Positions 41,050-51,742 of a stretch of DNA of 55,317 nucleotides are shown here, in pieces; the first letter of the stretch is position 1, and each line of letters opens with the position of its first letter. The position numbers and the translations under genes were made by a program. Below the pieces are notes generated by a model. The model did no database searches. It was not told where the DNA came from and saw only the letters and a list, made by a program, of their open reading frames with translations. The stretch comes from an uncultured Clostridia bacterium (GTDB taxonomy: Bacteria; Bacillota; Clostridia; Oscillospirales; Feifaniaceae): NCBI GenBank assembly GCA_904420075.1, contig CAJFTX010000015.1, positions 1 to 55,317 on the forward strand. The letters are read 5' to 3'.

Positions 41050-42123
41050 ATGGCAAAGGCGTATCTGGTCTTAGAAAACGGCAGAGTTTTCGAGGGCGAG
41101 TCTTTTGGCTATGAGGGCGAGACGCTCGGCGAAGTGGTGTTCTCCACCGCGATGACCGGCTATCTTGAGAGTTTGACCGACAAGAGCTACTCTGGTCAGA
41201 TTCTCGTCTCCACCTTTCCCTTAATCGGTAACTACGGCGTGATCCCGCCCGACTTTGAGAGCGATCGGATTCACGTCAAGGGCTATATTGTCGGCAGATG
41301 GTGTCAGACTCCTTCGAATTTCCGCTCGGAGGGCAGTCTCGACGCCTTTTTAAAAGCCCAGAAGGTCCCCGGGCTCTACGGGATCGACACCCGGGAGCTC
41401 ACAAAGATCATCCGGGAGAGCGGCGTGATGAACGGCACGATCACCCGCGATCCGAAGTCGGTTGACCTCGCCGCGCTGCGGAGCTACCGGGTGGAGGGCG
41501 CGGTGCCCGCCGTCTCCACGGCAAAAGAGATTGTCAAACTCCCTGACGAGAAGAAGTACACCGTCGCCCTGATGGACTACGGGTACAAGGAGAACATCGC
41601 GCGCAAACTTCTCGCGCGCGGCTGCGAGCTGCACATCCTGCCGCACGACGCGACCGCCGCGGAGGTGAAGGCGCTCGCCCCCGACGGGGTCATGCTCTCG
41701 AACGGCCCCGGCGACCCGGCGGACAACCGCATCGAGATTGAGAACCTCCGCGAGATCATCGCGCTCGGAATCCCGGTGTTCGGCATCTGCCTCGGGCATC
41801 AGCTCACCGCGCTCGCCCACGGCTTCTCCACCGAGAAGCTGAAATACGGCCACCGCGGCGCGAACCAGCCGGTGCGCGACCTCACGACCGGCCGGGTGTA
41901 TATCTCGAGCCAGAACCACGGCTACGCGGTCAAGACCGGCAGCGTGAGCGCGGACGTCGCCTCGCTCTATTTTGAAAACGTGAACGACGGCACCTGCGAG
42001 GGCCTGCTCTACAAAAACGAGCGGGTGTTCACCGTGCAGTTCCACCCGGAGGGGTGCGGCGGCCCGCAGGACAGCGACTTCCTGTTTGACAAATTTATCG
42101 CGATGATGGAGGAGGGAAAGTAA
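41050..42123 (+). CDS. carA: Carbamoyl-phosphate synthase small subunit
   Basis: This 357-residue glutaminase subunit supplies ammonia to CarB. ATG 41050 (MAKAYLVLENG) is preferred over ATG 41035, because the GGAGGAAG ribosome site lies between them. The N-terminal CarA domain has FEGESFGYEGETLGEVVFSTAMTGY. The class I amidotransferase triad is Cys in FGICLGHQ and His/Glu in VQFHPEG. The stop codon directly precedes the next ATG. Confidence 0.97.
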   Translation: MAKAYLVLENGRVFEGESFGYEGETLGEVVFSTAMTGYLESLTDKSYSGQILVSTFPLIGNYGVIPPDFESDRIHVKGYIVGRWCQTPSNFRSEGSLDAFLKAQKVPGLYGIDTRELTKIIRESGVMNGTITRDPKSVDLAALRSYRVEGAVPAVSTAKEIVKLPDEKKYTVALMDYGYKENIARKLLARGCELHILPHDATAAEVKALAPDGVMLSNGPGDPADNRIEIENLREIIALGIPVFGICLGHQLTALAHGFSTEKLKYGHRGANQPVRDLTTGRVYISSQNHGYAVKTGSVSADVASLYFENVNDGTCEGLLYKNERVFTVQFHPEGCGGPQDSDFLFDKFIAMMEEGK

Positions 42124-45100
42124 ATGCCGCTCGACAAAAGCATTAAAAAGACACTGGTAATCGGCTCCGGCCCGATCGTGATCGGGCAGGCCGCCGAGTT
42201 TGACTACGCGGGCACTCAGGCCTGCCGGATGCTCAAGGAGGACGGGATCGAGATCGTCCTTGTCAACTCCAACCCCGCCACCATCATGACCGACAACAAG
42301 ATGGCGGATCACATCTACCTCGAGCCGCTGACCCTCCAGACGATCAAGCGGATCATCGAGAAGGAGAAGCCGGACTCGATTCTCTCCGGTCTCGGCGGGC
42401 AGACGGGTCTCACCCTCTGCATGCAGCTGGCGAAAGACGGCTTTTTAGAGAAGCACGGCGTGCGGCTGCTCGGCTCCTCGCCCGAGACGATCGACAAGGC
42501 GGAGGACCGCCAGATGTTCAAGGACACGATGGAGGCGATCGGCGAGCCGGTCATCCCCTCGATCGTGACCACCGACCTTCAAGGCGCGCTCGACTTCGCG
42601 GCCTCGAACGGGTATCCGGTTATCATCCGGCCGGCCTTCACCCTCGGCGGAAGCGGCGGCGGCATTGCGCACGACGAGGCGGAGCTGCGGGAGATCGCGG
42701 AGAACGGCCTTTCCCTCTCCCCGATCCACCAGGTGCTCGTCGAGCGGTGTATCGCGGGCTGGAAGGAGATCGAGTTCGAGGTCATGCGCGACCGCGCGGG
42801 CAACTGCATCACCGTCTGCTCGATGGAGAACTTCGACCCCGTCGGGGTGCACACCGGCGACTCGATTGTCATCGCCCCGGCGGTCACCCTGGCCGACCGG
42901 GAGTACCAGATGCTGCGCACCGCGGCGCTCAATATCATCGACGCGCTCGGGGTCGAGGGCGGGTGCAACTGCCAGTTTGCCTTAAATCCGGACAGCTTTG
43001 AGTACGCGGTCATCGAGGTCAACCCCCGCGTCTCGCGCTCCTCGGCGCTCGCCTCCAAGGCGACCGGCTACCCGATCGCAAAGGTGGCGACCAAGATCGC
43101 CATCGGCTACACCCTCGACGAGATCAAAAACGCGGTCACCGGCACGACCTACGCGGCCTTTGAGCCGGCGCTCGACTACGTGGCGGTCAAGTTCCCGAAG
43201 TGGCCGTTTGACAAGTTTGTCTACGCCAAGCGCGACCTCGGCACCCAGATGAAGGCGACCGGCGAGGTCATGAGCATCGCCGACACCTTTGAGCTCGCGC
43301 TGATGAAGGCGGTGCGCGGGGCCGAGGTGGGGCTCGACACCCTCACGATGCCGAAGCTCGCGCAGCTGTCGGACGAGGAGGTCCGCGCCGCACTCCACAA
43401 GGTGACCGACGAGCGGCTGTTTGTCGTCTACGAGGCGCTCAAGCGCGGCGTCACCACTCGTGAGATCCACGACCTCACCAAGATCGACCTCTGGTTCCTT
43501 GAGAACCTTGTGAATATCCTCGAGGTGGAGCGCGCGCTCACAAAGGGCGCGCCCAGCCGCGAGCTGCTCCTGAAGGCGAAGCGGTTCGGCTTCACCGACG
43601 CGGCGATCGCGCGTCTCTCCGGGGCAACCCTCTGCGAGGACACCCGCGTCACCGCGCTGGAGCTCTCCAAAATGGCCTCGCTGCCGACGCCGGACGGCTC
43701 CTTCCCCCGCGTCCGTCCGACCTACAAGATGGTCGACACCTGCGCGGGCGAGTTCGCCGCCGCCACCCCCTATTTCTACGCGACGATGCTCGCCGGCGAG
43801 GACGAGGCGGCCGCCCACGCCGACACCGGCAACAAGCGGATCGTCGTCATCGGCTCCGGTCCGATCCGGATCGGCCAGGGCATCGAGTTCGACTACGCGA
43901 GCGTCCACTGCGTGCGCGCGCTGCGGAAGCTCGGGTACGACGTGGTCGTCATCAACAACAACCCCGAGACGGTCTCAACCGACTTCGACACGGCCGACCG
44001 CCTCTACTTCGAGCCGCTCAATATCGAGGACGTCATGGGCGTCATCGAGCTTGAGAAGCCGGAGGGCGTGATCGTCGCCTTCGGCGGCGGCACCGCGATC
44101 AAGCTCGCGAACGCGCTGACCGACCGCGGCGTAAAAATTATCGGCTCCTCGGCCGACACCATCGATCTCTGCGAGGACCGCGAGCGGTTCGACGAGCTTC
44201 TCGAGACGATCGGCGTCGCCCGCCCGGCGGGACACACCGCGACCAACGAGGCCGAGGCGCTGGCGGCGGCGAACGCCCTCTCCTACCCGGTGCTCATGCG
44301 CCCGTCCTATGTCCTCGGCGGCCAGAATATGATCATCGCCTTCTCGGACAAGGACATCAAGGAGTACATGGAGATCATCCTGCGCCAGAAGCAGACCGGC
44401 CCTGTCCTCATCGACAAATACCTCTCCGGCCGTGAGATCGAGGTCGACGCCATCTGCGACGGGCACGACATCCTGATCCCCGGCATCATGGAGCACGTCG
44501 AGCGCACCGGTATCCACTCGGGCGACTCGATCGCGATCTACCCGGCCCCGCGCATCGAGGACGACCTCACCGCGCGGATTGTCAAGGTGACCGAGCAGAT
44601 CTGCGCCGGCATTCACGCCGTCGGCCTTGTCAACCTGCAGTACATCCTGATGGACGACCAGATCTACGTCATCGAGGTCAACCCCCGCGCCTCCCGCACC
44701 GTGCCGTACATGAGCAAGGTCACCGGCATCCAGATGTGCGACCTCGCGGTGCAGGTGAGCCTCGGCCAGAGCCTGCGGGAACTCGGCTGCGGCACCGGCC
44801 TTGCCAAGCAGCCGCCCTACACGGCGGTCAAAGTCCCGGTCTTCTCCTTCGAGAAGCTGTCGGACGTCGACACCCAGCTCGGCCCGGAGATGAAGTCGAC
44901 CGGCGAGGTGCTCGGTCTCTCCAAGAACCTCGACGAGGCGCTCTACAAGGGGCTGCTCGCCGCCGGCTACAAGCTGGAGCGGGAGGGCGGCGTCTTCCTC
45001 ACTGTGCGCAATTCGGACAAGGGTGAGATCGCCCCGATCGCGAAGAAGTTCCACCGCCTGGGCTATGCGCTCTACGCGACCGGCGGCACCGCCGACGTGT

Positions 45101-46266
45101 TGAAGGCGGCGGGCCTCCCGGTCATCCGGGTCAACAAGATCCACGAGAACCCGGACGACAACACCATGACCCTGCTCGAGAGCGGGAAGCTCGCGTACAT
45201 CATCTCCACCTCGACCAAGGGCCGCGACCCGGCGCGCGACAGCGTCAAGATCCGGCGCAAGGCGAGCCTGCTCGGCATCCCGTGCCTGACCTCGATCGAC
45301 ACGGCCAACGCCCTCGCGGACAGCCTCAGCAGCGGCTACAGCGAGATCAACACCGAGCTTGTCGACATCAACAACATGCGCTCGGAGCGCCAGCCGCTGA
45401 AGTTCACGAAGATGCAGTGCTCCGGCAACGACTATATCTATATCGACAGCCTCGACACCGAGATCAACTCCCCGGAGTCCCTCTCGGTGACCCTCGCCGA
45501 CCGGCACTACGGCATCGGCGGCGACGGGGTGGTGCTCTACGAGAAGTCGGACAGAGCGGACGTCAAGATCCGCATGTTCAATCTCGACGGCAGCGAGGGG
45601 CTGATGTGCGGCACCGCGGCCTGCTGTATCTCGAAGCTGCTCTTCGACCGCGGCATCATCCGCGGCACCCATCTCACCGTCGAGACCGCGACCGGCGTGC
45701 GCGCGGCGGAGGTCACCACCAAAAACGGATTTGCCTCCTCGGTCAAGGTCGATATGGGCAGCGCGGTGCTCACCCCCGGCGAGGTGCCGGTGGACACCGC
45801 GAGACTCGCCGAGGTATCCCGCGGCGAGAGCCTGCTCAAAGACGCCATCGTCGGCCAGAAGGTGGCGGTAGCGGACGGCGAGTACGAGATCACCTGCCTC
45901 TCGGTCGGCAATCCGCACTGCGTCACCTTTGTCGCGGAGCCGGACACGCTCAACCTCGCGGAGCTCGGCCCGAAGTTTGAGCACGATCCGCTCTTCCCCC
46001 AGCGGGTGAACACCGAGTTTGTTCAGGTCGTCGACCGGCACACGCTGAAGATGCGGGTGTTCGAGCGCGGCTCGGGCGAGACGCTCGCCTGCGGCACCGG
46101 CGCCTGCGCGGCGGCGGTGGCCGCTATCCTCTGCGGCCACTGCGACGCGAACGGGGACATCCGGGTACTCCAGCGCGGCGGCGAGCTGCGCGTCTCCTAC
46201 CATGACGGCATCGTCCGCATGAAGGGGAGCTGCCAAAAAGTATTTGAGGGCGTGGTGGAGGTCTAA
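42124..46266 (+). CDS. carB: Carbamoyl-phosphate synthase large subunit fused to a diaminopimelate epimerase domain
   Basis: One uninterrupted frame of 1380 residues. Residues 1-400 and about 550-930 are the two ATP-grasp synthetase halves ([43 protein letters not shown]), with the oligomerisation part between. About 940-1085 is the MGS-like regulatory domain ([37 protein letters not shown]). From about 1093 a complete DapF follows with no linker ([28 protein letters not shown]). Its catalytic cysteines fall at 1162 ([14 protein letters not shown]) and 1323 ([16 protein letters not shown]). CarB makes carbamoyl phosphate; DapF interconverts LL- and meso-diaminopimelate for lysine and peptidoglycan. 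The first Cys motif departs from the usual CGNGxRC/CGNAxRC: Asn is Thr and Arg is Cys. Confidence 0.95.
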   Translation: MPLDKSIKKTLVIGSGPIVIGQAAEFDYAGTQACRMLKEDGIEIVLVNSNPATIMTDNKMADHIYLEPLTLQTIKRIIEKEKPDSILSGLGGQTGLTLCMQLAKDGFLEKHGVRLLGSSPETIDKAEDRQMFKDTMEAIGEPVIPSIVTTDLQGALDFAASNGYPVIIRPAFTLGGSGGGIAHDEAELREIAENGLSLSPIHQVLVERCIAGWKEIEFEVMRDRAGNCITVCSMENFDPVGVHTGDSIVIAPAVTLADREYQMLRTAALNIIDALGVEGGCNCQFALNPDSFEYAVIEVNPRVSRSSALASKATGYPIAKVATKIAIGYTLDEIKNAVTGTTYAAFEPALDYVAVKFPKWPFDKFVYAKRDLGTQMKATGEVMSIADTFELALMKAVRGAEVGLDTLTMPKLAQLSDEEVRAALHKVTDERLFVVYEALKRGVTTREIHDLTKIDLWFLENLVNILEVERALTKGAPSRELLLKAKRFGFTDAAIARLSGATLCEDTRVTALELSKMASLPTPDGSFPRVRPTYKMVDTCAGEFAAATPYFYATMLAGEDEAAAHADTGNKRIVVIGSGPIRIGQGIEFDYASVHCVRALRKLGYDVVVINNNPETVSTDFDTADRLYFEPLNIEDVMGVIELEKPEGVIVAFGGGTAIKLANALTDRGVKIIGSSADTIDLCEDRERFDELLETIGVARPAGHTATNEAEALAAANALSYPVLMRPSYVLGGQNMIIAFSDKDIKEYMEIILRQKQTGPVLIDKYLSGREIEVDAICDGHDILIPGIMEHVERTGIHSGDSIAIYPAPRIEDDLTARIVKVTEQICAGIHAVGLVNLQYILMDDQIYVIEVNPRASRTVPYMSKVTGIQMCDLAVQVSLGQSLRELGCGTGLAKQPPYTAVKVPVFSFEKLSDVDTQLGPEMKSTGEVLGLSKNLDEALYKGLLAAGYKLEREGGVFLTVRNSDKGEIAPIAKKFHRLGYALYATGGTADVLKAAGLPVIRVNKIHENPDDNTMTLLESGKLAYIISTSTKGRDPARDSVKIRRKASLLGIPCLTSIDTANALADSLSSGYSEINTELVDINNMRSERQPLKFTKMQCSGNDYIYIDSLDTEINSPESLSVTLADRHYGIGGDGVVLYEKSDRADVKIRMFNLDGSEGLMCGTAACCISKLLFDRGIIRGTHLTVETATGVRAAEVTTKNGFASSVKVDMGSAVLTPGEVPVDTARLAEVSRGESLLKDAIVGQKVAVADGEYEITCLSVGNPHCVTFVAEPDTLNLAELGPKFEHDPLFPQRVNTEFVQVVDRHTLKMRVFERGSGETLACGTGACAAAVAAILCGHCDANGDIRVLQRGGELRVSYHDGIVRMKGSCQKVFEGVVEV

Positions 46267-46281
46267 CCTCCACCACCTTTT
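46252..46281 (+). terminator. Terminator overlapping the carB-dapF stop codon
   Basis: GTGGTGGAGG and CCTCCACCAC pair around TCTAA, which contains the stop codon, followed by CCTTTTG. The T run is short, so some read-through to pyrG is possible. Confidence 0.7.
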
Positions 46282-46282
46282 G

Positions 46283-46313
46283 TTTGCCCCGTCCGGGCTC
46301 CGGACGGGGCAAA
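46283..46313 (+). terminator. Second hairpin before pyrG
   Basis: TTTGCCCCGTCCG and CGGACGGGGCAAA form a 13-bp stem with a 5-nt loop directly after the previous hairpin. No T run follows, so it may stabilise the 3' end or act in pyrG control. Confidence 0.5.
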
Positions 46314-46448
46314 CCGCGTTTCTCGGCGGGCAAAACATTCTCCGCGGTTCTTTTTCCATCTCGCCGGCCTCTCCGCGGCGCCGGATTCCGCCCGCCTTTA
46401 AGTTGTTTTTATTTTGTCTCCGCCCGGCGTGGAGGAAAGGAGTTTTTG

Positions 46449-48044
46449 ATGAAAAAATATATCTTTGTCACAGGAGGGGTCGTCTCCGGCCTCGGAAAAG
46501 GGATCACCGCCGCCTCGCTCGGCCGGCTTCTCAAAGCGCGCGGTTTCAAGGTTGCGGCACAGAAGCTCGACCCCTATATGAATGTCGACCCCGGCACCAT
46601 GAGTCCCTACCAGCACGGCGAGGTGTTCGTCACCGAGGACGGCGCCGAGACCGATCTCGACCTCGGGCACTACGAGCGGTTCATCGACGAGAATCTCACC
46701 CGCTACTCCAACCTCACCTCCGGCAAGGTGTACTACAGCGTGCTCCAGCGGGAGCGCAGCGGCGGCTATCTCGGCGAGACGGTGCAGGTCATCCCCCACA
46801 TCACAAACGAGATCAAGGACTTCATCTACAAGTCGGCCGAGACCACCGGCTGCGACATCCTCATCACCGAGATCGGCGGCACCACCGGCGACATCGAGAG
46901 CCAGCCCTTCCTGGAGGCCATCCGCCAGGTCTCGCTCGAGGTCGGCCGGCAGGACTGCCTCTTTGTGCACGTCACCCTCGTGCCCTATCTCAAGGGCTCG
47001 GGCGAGCACAAGAGCAAACCGACCCAGCACTCGGTCAAGGAGCTGCGCGCGCTCGGCATCATGCCGGACCTGATCGTCGCCCGGGCGGACGAGCCGATCC
47101 CGCAGGGCGTGCTCGACAAGATCGCCCTCTTCTGCAATGTGAAGCCCGACTGCGTCATCGAGAATCTGACCCTCCCCTCGATCTACGACGCGCCGCTCGC
47201 CCTGCACGAGAAGGGGATCGATACGGTCGCCTGTCGGGAGCTCGGTCTCTGCTGTCCCTCGCCCAACCTCGAGCCGCTACTCTCCCTCTCTGCGCTCATC
47301 AAAAACCGGGAGAAGACGGTCAAAATCGCGCTTGTCGGCAAATATGTCGCCCTGCACGACGCCTATCTCTCGGTGATGGAGGCGCTCTCGCACGCGGGCT
47401 TCCACTGCGGCGCGAAAGTCGAGATCTCCTGGGTCGACTCGGAGGAGCTCACCCGGGAGACCGCCCCCGCCCTGCTCGGAGGAGCGGCCGGGATCATCGT
47501 CCCCGGCGGTTTCGGCTCCCGCGGTGTGGAGGGCATGGTGGAGGCCGCCCGCTACGCCCGCGAGCACGACGTCCCCTACTTCGGCATCTGCCTCGGGATG
47601 CAGACGGCGGTGATCGAGTTTGCGCGCGACGTCTGCGGCCTCGCAGGGGCCCACTCCTCCGAGTTCGTCCCTGAGACGCCCCACCCCGTGATCGACCTGA
47701 TGGAGGCCCAGCGCGGCGTCAGCGAAAAAGGCGGCACCATGCGGCTCGGCGCCTATCCCTGCGCCGTACAGGAGGGCACTCTGCTGCGCGCGGCCTACGG
47801 GGAGGCGCTCGTCTCCGAGCGGCACCGCCACCGCTTCGAGGTCAACAACACCTATCGCGACACCCTCTCGGCACACGGCCTCGTCCTCTCCGGCACCTCG
47901 CCGGACGGGGAGCTCGTCGAGGCGGTGGAAAATCCCGCCTGCCGCTTCTTCGTCGGGTTGCAGTCCCACCCCGAGTTCAAGAGCCGGCCGAACCTGCCCC
48001 ACCCGGTTTTTCTCGCCTTTATCAGGGCCGCGCTCGACCGCTGA
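46449..48044 (+). CDS. pyrG: CTP synthase
   Basis: This 531-residue enzyme aminates UTP to CTP with glutamine. ATG 46449 follows AAAGGAG; the longer upstream frame runs through the carB hairpins. The synthetase domain has [15 protein letters not shown] (residues 4-18), [19 protein letters not shown] and [24 protein letters not shown]. The glutaminase domain (about 290-528) has [18 protein letters not shown] with the Cys and [10 protein letters not shown] with His/Glu. No clear promoter is visible in the 130 nt between the hairpins and ATG. It may depend on read-through from carA, in keeping with a pyrimidine group. Confidence 0.97.
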   Translation: MKKYIFVTGGVVSGLGKGITAASLGRLLKARGFKVAAQKLDPYMNVDPGTMSPYQHGEVFVTEDGAETDLDLGHYERFIDENLTRYSNLTSGKVYYSVLQRERSGGYLGETVQVIPHITNEIKDFIYKSAETTGCDILITEIGGTTGDIESQPFLEAIRQVSLEVGRQDCLFVHVTLVPYLKGSGEHKSKPTQHSVKELRALGIMPDLIVARADEPIPQGVLDKIALFCNVKPDCVIENLTLPSIYDAPLALHEKGIDTVACRELGLCCPSPNLEPLLSLSALIKNREKTVKIALVGKYVALHDAYLSVMEALSHAGFHCGAKVEISWVDSEELTRETAPALLGGAAGIIVPGGFGSRGVEGMVEAARYAREHDVPYFGICLGMQTAVIEFARDVCGLAGAHSSEFVPETPHPVIDLMEAQRGVSEKGGTMRLGAYPCAVQEGTLLRAAYGEALVSERHRHRFEVNNTYRDTLSAHGLVLSGTSPDGELVEAVENPACRFFVGLQSHPEFKSRPNLPHPVFLAFIRAALDR

Positions 48045-48053
48045 CCCCTCCTC

Positions 48054-48089
48054 AAAGAGGTCCTCTCCGCCGGAGAGGACCTCTTTTTT
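48054..48089 (+). terminator. Terminator of pyrG
   Basis: AGAGGTCCTCTCC and GGAGAGGACCTCT form a 13-bp stem around GCC, followed by six T. Confidence 0.92.
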
Positions 48090-48170
48090 CCACTCTATTG
48101 ACATCTCTCCCGTTGTCCTATCCTAAAATTAGAAATAGTTTGTTTCGATTCAGGAAAAGGAGGGATCCCC

Positions 48171-49724
48171 ATGAAACGCCGTCTCATCCCCGTATTGTTC
48201 GCGCTGCTGTTACTCTTTTCATGCGCGTCCGTCTCCGCCGCGCCCCAGTACTGCTATGACTTCGTGCTCGGCGACATCTCCGAGCTCGACTACAACGGCG
48301 AGCTGTTTATCGGCATCAGCAACGGCAAACTTGTCACCAGCTCCGACTTTACGCACTGGACGTCGCGCCCCGACCTGCCCGACGTCGAGCGCTGTTACTG
48401 GATGGGTGGGGAACTCATCGCCTTCGGCCCCGGCGTCACCCTCCGCTCCTCCGACGGAGTCCACTTCACCCAGGCTGAAAACAATCTGCCTGTCCGGATC
48501 AACAAGAGTCTCTGCGCGGGCGGGCGCATTCTCGCCCACGTCTACGACCGGGAGCAGGGTATCTACGGTACCTATTCCACCTCCGATGGAGTGTACTGGG
48601 AGCGGATCGAGGGCGTCCCCGACGGCGCGGATATGTCCTACATGAACGGGCAGTTCGCCATCTGCTCCGGTGGCTACATGCGCGGCCTCTACCTCTCGGA
48701 CGACGGGGTACACTTCACCTGGCACGATCTGCCGGGCGGCCACCTCTCCCCCTACGCCTGTTATTACGACGGCGCCTACCACATCCAGGCCGAGGGAAGC
48801 CCCCTCACCGTGCTCCGCTCTGAGGATCTCGTCACCTGGACCCCCGAGCCGTTCGATGACCTCCACCAGTTTCCCCTCAGTTTTGGAAGCGTCTTTTATG
48901 AGAACGGCGACCACAAGCTCGCCTATCTCGCGGACGGCAGCCGTATGCGCTATCAGGACGGCAGATTCCGCATGGAGCCCTCCCCGCTTCCCGACCGCGG
49001 GCAGTGGGCCTATACCTACTATTTGACCGAACACGGACTGATCGCCGTCTATGGGAACCAGCTCTTCTTTCTCTCTGATTACGAGACGATCACCACCTCC
49101 CACCTCTGCCACACCCTCTCCGGGCTCCGCTATCAGGACGGGTACTTCTACGCCTACATGGTCGCCTATCTGTACGGCGGCAGCTCCTCGTGCCGCTGCT
49201 TCAGGTCGCGGGACGGGCTCATCTGGGAGAGCTGCGACGCCCCCGAGTCCTCCCGCCCACTTGAGGGCACAGTAAACGGCGTCACCCTCACCTCCGACTA
49301 TATCCCCCGCGGCAGCGCCGTACAGTTTCCAAAGCCCACCGCCGCCACCCTCACCTATGCGGACGGCAGCACCGCCCGCGTGGTCTATGAGTACACGAGC
49401 GGCGACTATGTCCAGGTTCAGGCGGGAGAAGGTCTCTTCCTCCTCTCGGACAGCGGCGGACGTGACGGAAGCTATCTCTCGGCCGACGGGATCACCCGCT
49501 TCCCCTTTATTTCCGGGACGTTCGGCGGCGGCCTGCTTCTGCGTCGGGAGGAGGGAGATGTCATCTCAATCGAGCGTGAGGAGACATTTCTGCCGCTCGT
49601 CCCCTCCGCAATCCGGGTGAAATCGAACGGCGAGTTCCTGAGCTTCATGACCCCGCCGGTGGTGACGGATGAGGGGGCTCGCCCTCATCCCCGTGCGCTT
49701 TCTCTTCGAGCGGGCGGGCGGTAA
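48171..49724 (+). CDS. Secreted Asp-box (BNR-like) repeat protein, copy 1, C-terminally frameshifted
   Basis: ATG follows AAAGGAGG. It has a signal peptide (1-24, cleaving after VSA), then repeated motifs of S-x-D-G-x-x-F/W type: RSSDGVHFT, STSDGVYWE, LSDDGVHFT, RSEDLVTWT, RSRDGLIWE. These indicate a beta-propeller-like fold. The protein should end in a copper-amine-oxidase-N-like stalk domain as in copy 2. Instead, the frame shifts right after the conserved KSNGEFLSFMTPPVV and ends at 49724 with an arginine-rich tail (HPRALSLRAGGR). TTGACA at 48098-48103 suggests a promoter, but no -10 has ideal spacing. Function unknown; tandem copy of the next gene. Confidence 0.8.
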   Translation: MKRRLIPVLFALLLLFSCASVSAAPQYCYDFVLGDISELDYNGELFIGISNGKLVTSSDFTHWTSRPDLPDVERCYWMGGELIAFGPGVTLRSSDGVHFTQAENNLPVRINKSLCAGGRILAHVYDREQGIYGTYSTSDGVYWERIEGVPDGADMSYMNGQFAICSGGYMRGLYLSDDGVHFTWHDLPGGHLSPYACYYDGAYHIQAEGSPLTVLRSEDLVTWTPEPFDDLHQFPLSFGSVFYENGDHKLAYLADGSRMRYQDGRFRMEPSPLPDRGQWAYTYYLTEHGLIAVYGNQLFFLSDYETITTSHLCHTLSGLRYQDGYFYAYMVAYLYGGSSSCRCFRSRDGLIWESCDAPESSRPLEGTVNGVTLTSDYIPRGSAVQFPKPTAATLTYADGSTARVVYEYTSGDYVQVQAGEGLFLLSDSGGRDGSYLSADGITRFPFISGTFGGGLLLRREEGDVISIEREETFLPLVPSAIRVKSNGEFLSFMTPPVVTDEGARPHPRALSLRAGGR

Positions 49725-49959
49725 AGTCTCCTAGGACGCGGGCGTCACCACCATCGCCTACGGCGAACATTCCATCTCCTTCACTGAGAACAGTGCCACC
49801 GCCACCGTCGACGGGATCGAGCACACTCTCCCCCATCCCGTCTCGCTGATCAACGGCAAAACGCTCATTCCTCTGCGTTTCTTCTCGGAGCAACTCGGCT
49901 TCTCTGTCACCTATGACGCGGCACACCACATCGCGGAGCTCTCCACACCTGCAATCTGA
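49681..49959 (+). pseudogene. Out-of-frame stalk domain of copy 1
   Basis: In a shifted frame this reads LALIPVRFLFERAGGKVS, then a TAG (at 49732-49734) where copy 2 has Trp, then DAGVTTIAYGEHSISFTENS...LINGKTLIPLRFFSEQLGF and a final TGA at 49959. It aligns throughout with the last 90 residues of copy 2. Both a frameshift and a nonsense change have therefore disabled this domain in copy 1. Confidence 0.85.
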
Positions 49960-49990
49960 GTTCCGTCAGTTTTTAAAAGGAGGAATCTCT

Positions 49991-51742
49991 ATGAAACGCC
50001 GTCTCATCCCCGCGCTGCTCGCGCTGCTGCTGCTCCTCTCATGCGCACCGGTCTCCGCCGCGCCCCAGTACTGCTATGACTTCGCTCTCGGCAACATCTC
50101 CGAACTTGACTACAACGGCGAGCTCTTCATCGGAATCCGCAACCAGAAGCTCACGACCAGCACCGATTTTCAAAACTGGACTCTGCGCCGCGACCTGCCC
50201 GACGTCGAGCGCTGTTACTGGCTCGGGGAGACGTGCGTCGCCTTCGGTCCCGGCGTCACCCTCACCTCCTCCGACGGAGTCCACTTCACCCAGATGGAAA
50301 ACAATCTTCCGGCCGCTCCCGTGATCAGCAGCCTCTGCGCGGGCGGGCGCATCCTCGCCCACGTCTACGACGGCGAAGCGATCTATGGCACCTTCTCCAC
50401 CACCGACGGGATCCACTGGGAGCGGATCGAAGACATTCCCGACGGCGCGGACATGTTCTACATGAACGGGCAGTTTGTCGTCTGCTCCGGCGGCTACAAA
50501 CGCGGAATCTACATCTCCGACGACGGAGTTCACTTCACCCGGTACGAGCTGCCGGGTACCGACCTCTATCCCAATCTCTGCTACTACGCCGGCGCATACC
50601 ACATCCGCCTCGATCCGCTGTATCAGCTTCGCTCCGAGGACCTCCTCACCTGGACCCGGGAGCTCTGCAGCGACTCCAACTACTATCAGATGGGATCAGA
50701 CAGCGTCTTTTATGAGAACGGCGACCTCCTTCTCGCGTACACGGCGAGCGGAGAATGCCTGCGCTACGAAGACGGATTCTTCGTCGAGATAGACTCCCCC
50801 CTGCCGTACGGCGGATCCTATTCCTACCGTCTCACCGAGTACGGCCTGCTCGCCTCTCTTAGGGATAAAAACTTTTTCCTCGCCGATTTTGAGACGGTCA
50901 CCGCCTCGCACTCCCGCTATTTTGTCTACTCTCTCTATTATCAGGACGGGTATTTTCATGTGATCGAGGGGCCACTGCCTTTTGCGCTTGTTCCCTCCCG
51001 GTTCTCCCGCTCAAAGGACGGTATCCACTGGGAGCAGATCGATACCCCCGTTGAGAAGCCCTCCGGGATGGAGGCCTCCAACGGCACACACTCTCTTGTC
51101 TCCGACTACCGCACCGATCAGAACAGCCCTCTCACCGGCACCCTCACCTATCCCGACGGCGAAACCGCCAGGGTGGCCTACGAGCCCGTATACGGGGATT
51201 TTATCGAAGCGCAGGGCGACCCTGTCTCCGGGCTCTTTCTCCTGAAGGACGACCGCTCTCCGGACTGCTACGTCTCGCCCGACGGCATCACCCGCTACCC
51301 CTGCGCCTACGGCGTGCTCGGCAACGGGCGCATCCTATACCGGGATGAGAACAATGTCATCTCCATCGAGAGCGCAGATACGCTCCTGCCGCTCATCACC
51401 CCCTCCATCCGGGTGAAGCTGAACGGCGAATTCCTGAGCTTCATGACCCCGCCGGTCGTGCAGAACGGCTCCACCCTCATCCCGGTGCGCTTCCTCTTCG
51501 AGCGAGCGGGTGCCAAAGTCTCCTGGGACGCGGGCGTCACCACCATCGCCTACGGCGGACACGCCATCTCCTTCACCGAGAACAGCACCACCGCCACCGT
51601 CGACGGCCTCCCGCTCGAGATGCCGCTCCCCGCACAGCTCATAAACGGCAAAACGCTCGTCCCCCTGCGCTTCCTCTCCGAGCACCTTGGCTTTGCCGTC
51701 GACTACGACGAGGCGCAGCACACCGCTCTTGTCACAACTTGA
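49991..51742 (+). CDS. Secreted Asp-box (BNR-like) protein with copper-amine-oxidase-N-like stalk domain, copy 2
   Basis: ATG 49991 follows AAAGGAGG. The 583-residue product has a signal peptide (1-24). A region of S-x-D-G-x-x-F/W motifs spans about 60-400 (TSSDGVHFT, STTDGIHWE, ISDDGVHFT, RSEDLLTWT, RSKDGIHWE). The C-terminal stalk domain (about 470-583) has VKLNGEFLSFMTPPVVQNGSTLIPVRFLFERAGAKVSWD and INGKTLVPLRFLSEHLGF, typical of PF07833-like surface proteins. A Cys in the signal region (LLSCAPVSA) could allow lipidation. The two copies share most residues. Ligand unknown; a role at the cell surface in binding a polymer is inferred. Confidence 0.85.
   Translation: MKRRLIPALLALLLLLSCAPVSAAPQYCYDFALGNISELDYNGELFIGIRNQKLTTSTDFQNWTLRRDLPDVERCYWLGETCVAFGPGVTLTSSDGVHFTQMENNLPAAPVISSLCAGGRILAHVYDGEAIYGTFSTTDGIHWERIEDIPDGADMFYMNGQFVVCSGGYKRGIYISDDGVHFTRYELPGTDLYPNLCYYAGAYHIRLDPLYQLRSEDLLTWTRELCSDSNYYQMGSDSVFYENGDLLLAYTASGECLRYEDGFFVEIDSPLPYGGSYSYRLTEYGLLASLRDKNFFLADFETVTASHSRYFVYSLYYQDGYFHVIEGPLPFALVPSRFSRSKDGIHWEQIDTPVEKPSGMEASNGTHSLVSDYRTDQNSPLTGTLTYPDGETARVAYEPVYGDFIEAQGDPVSGLFLLKDDRSPDCYVSPDGITRYPCAYGVLGNGRILYRDENNVISIESADTLLPLITPSIRVKLNGEFLSFMTPPVVQNGSTLIPVRFLFERAGAKVSWDAGVTTIAYGGHAISFTENSTTATVDGLPLEMPLPAQLINGKTLVPLRFLSEHLGFAVDYDEAQHTALVTT

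Noticed and set aside
43975-46359. A 794-residue open frame antisense to carB-dapF
   Set aside because: It is a reverse-strand shadow of a strongly codon-biased gene; the sense frame has complete known domains.
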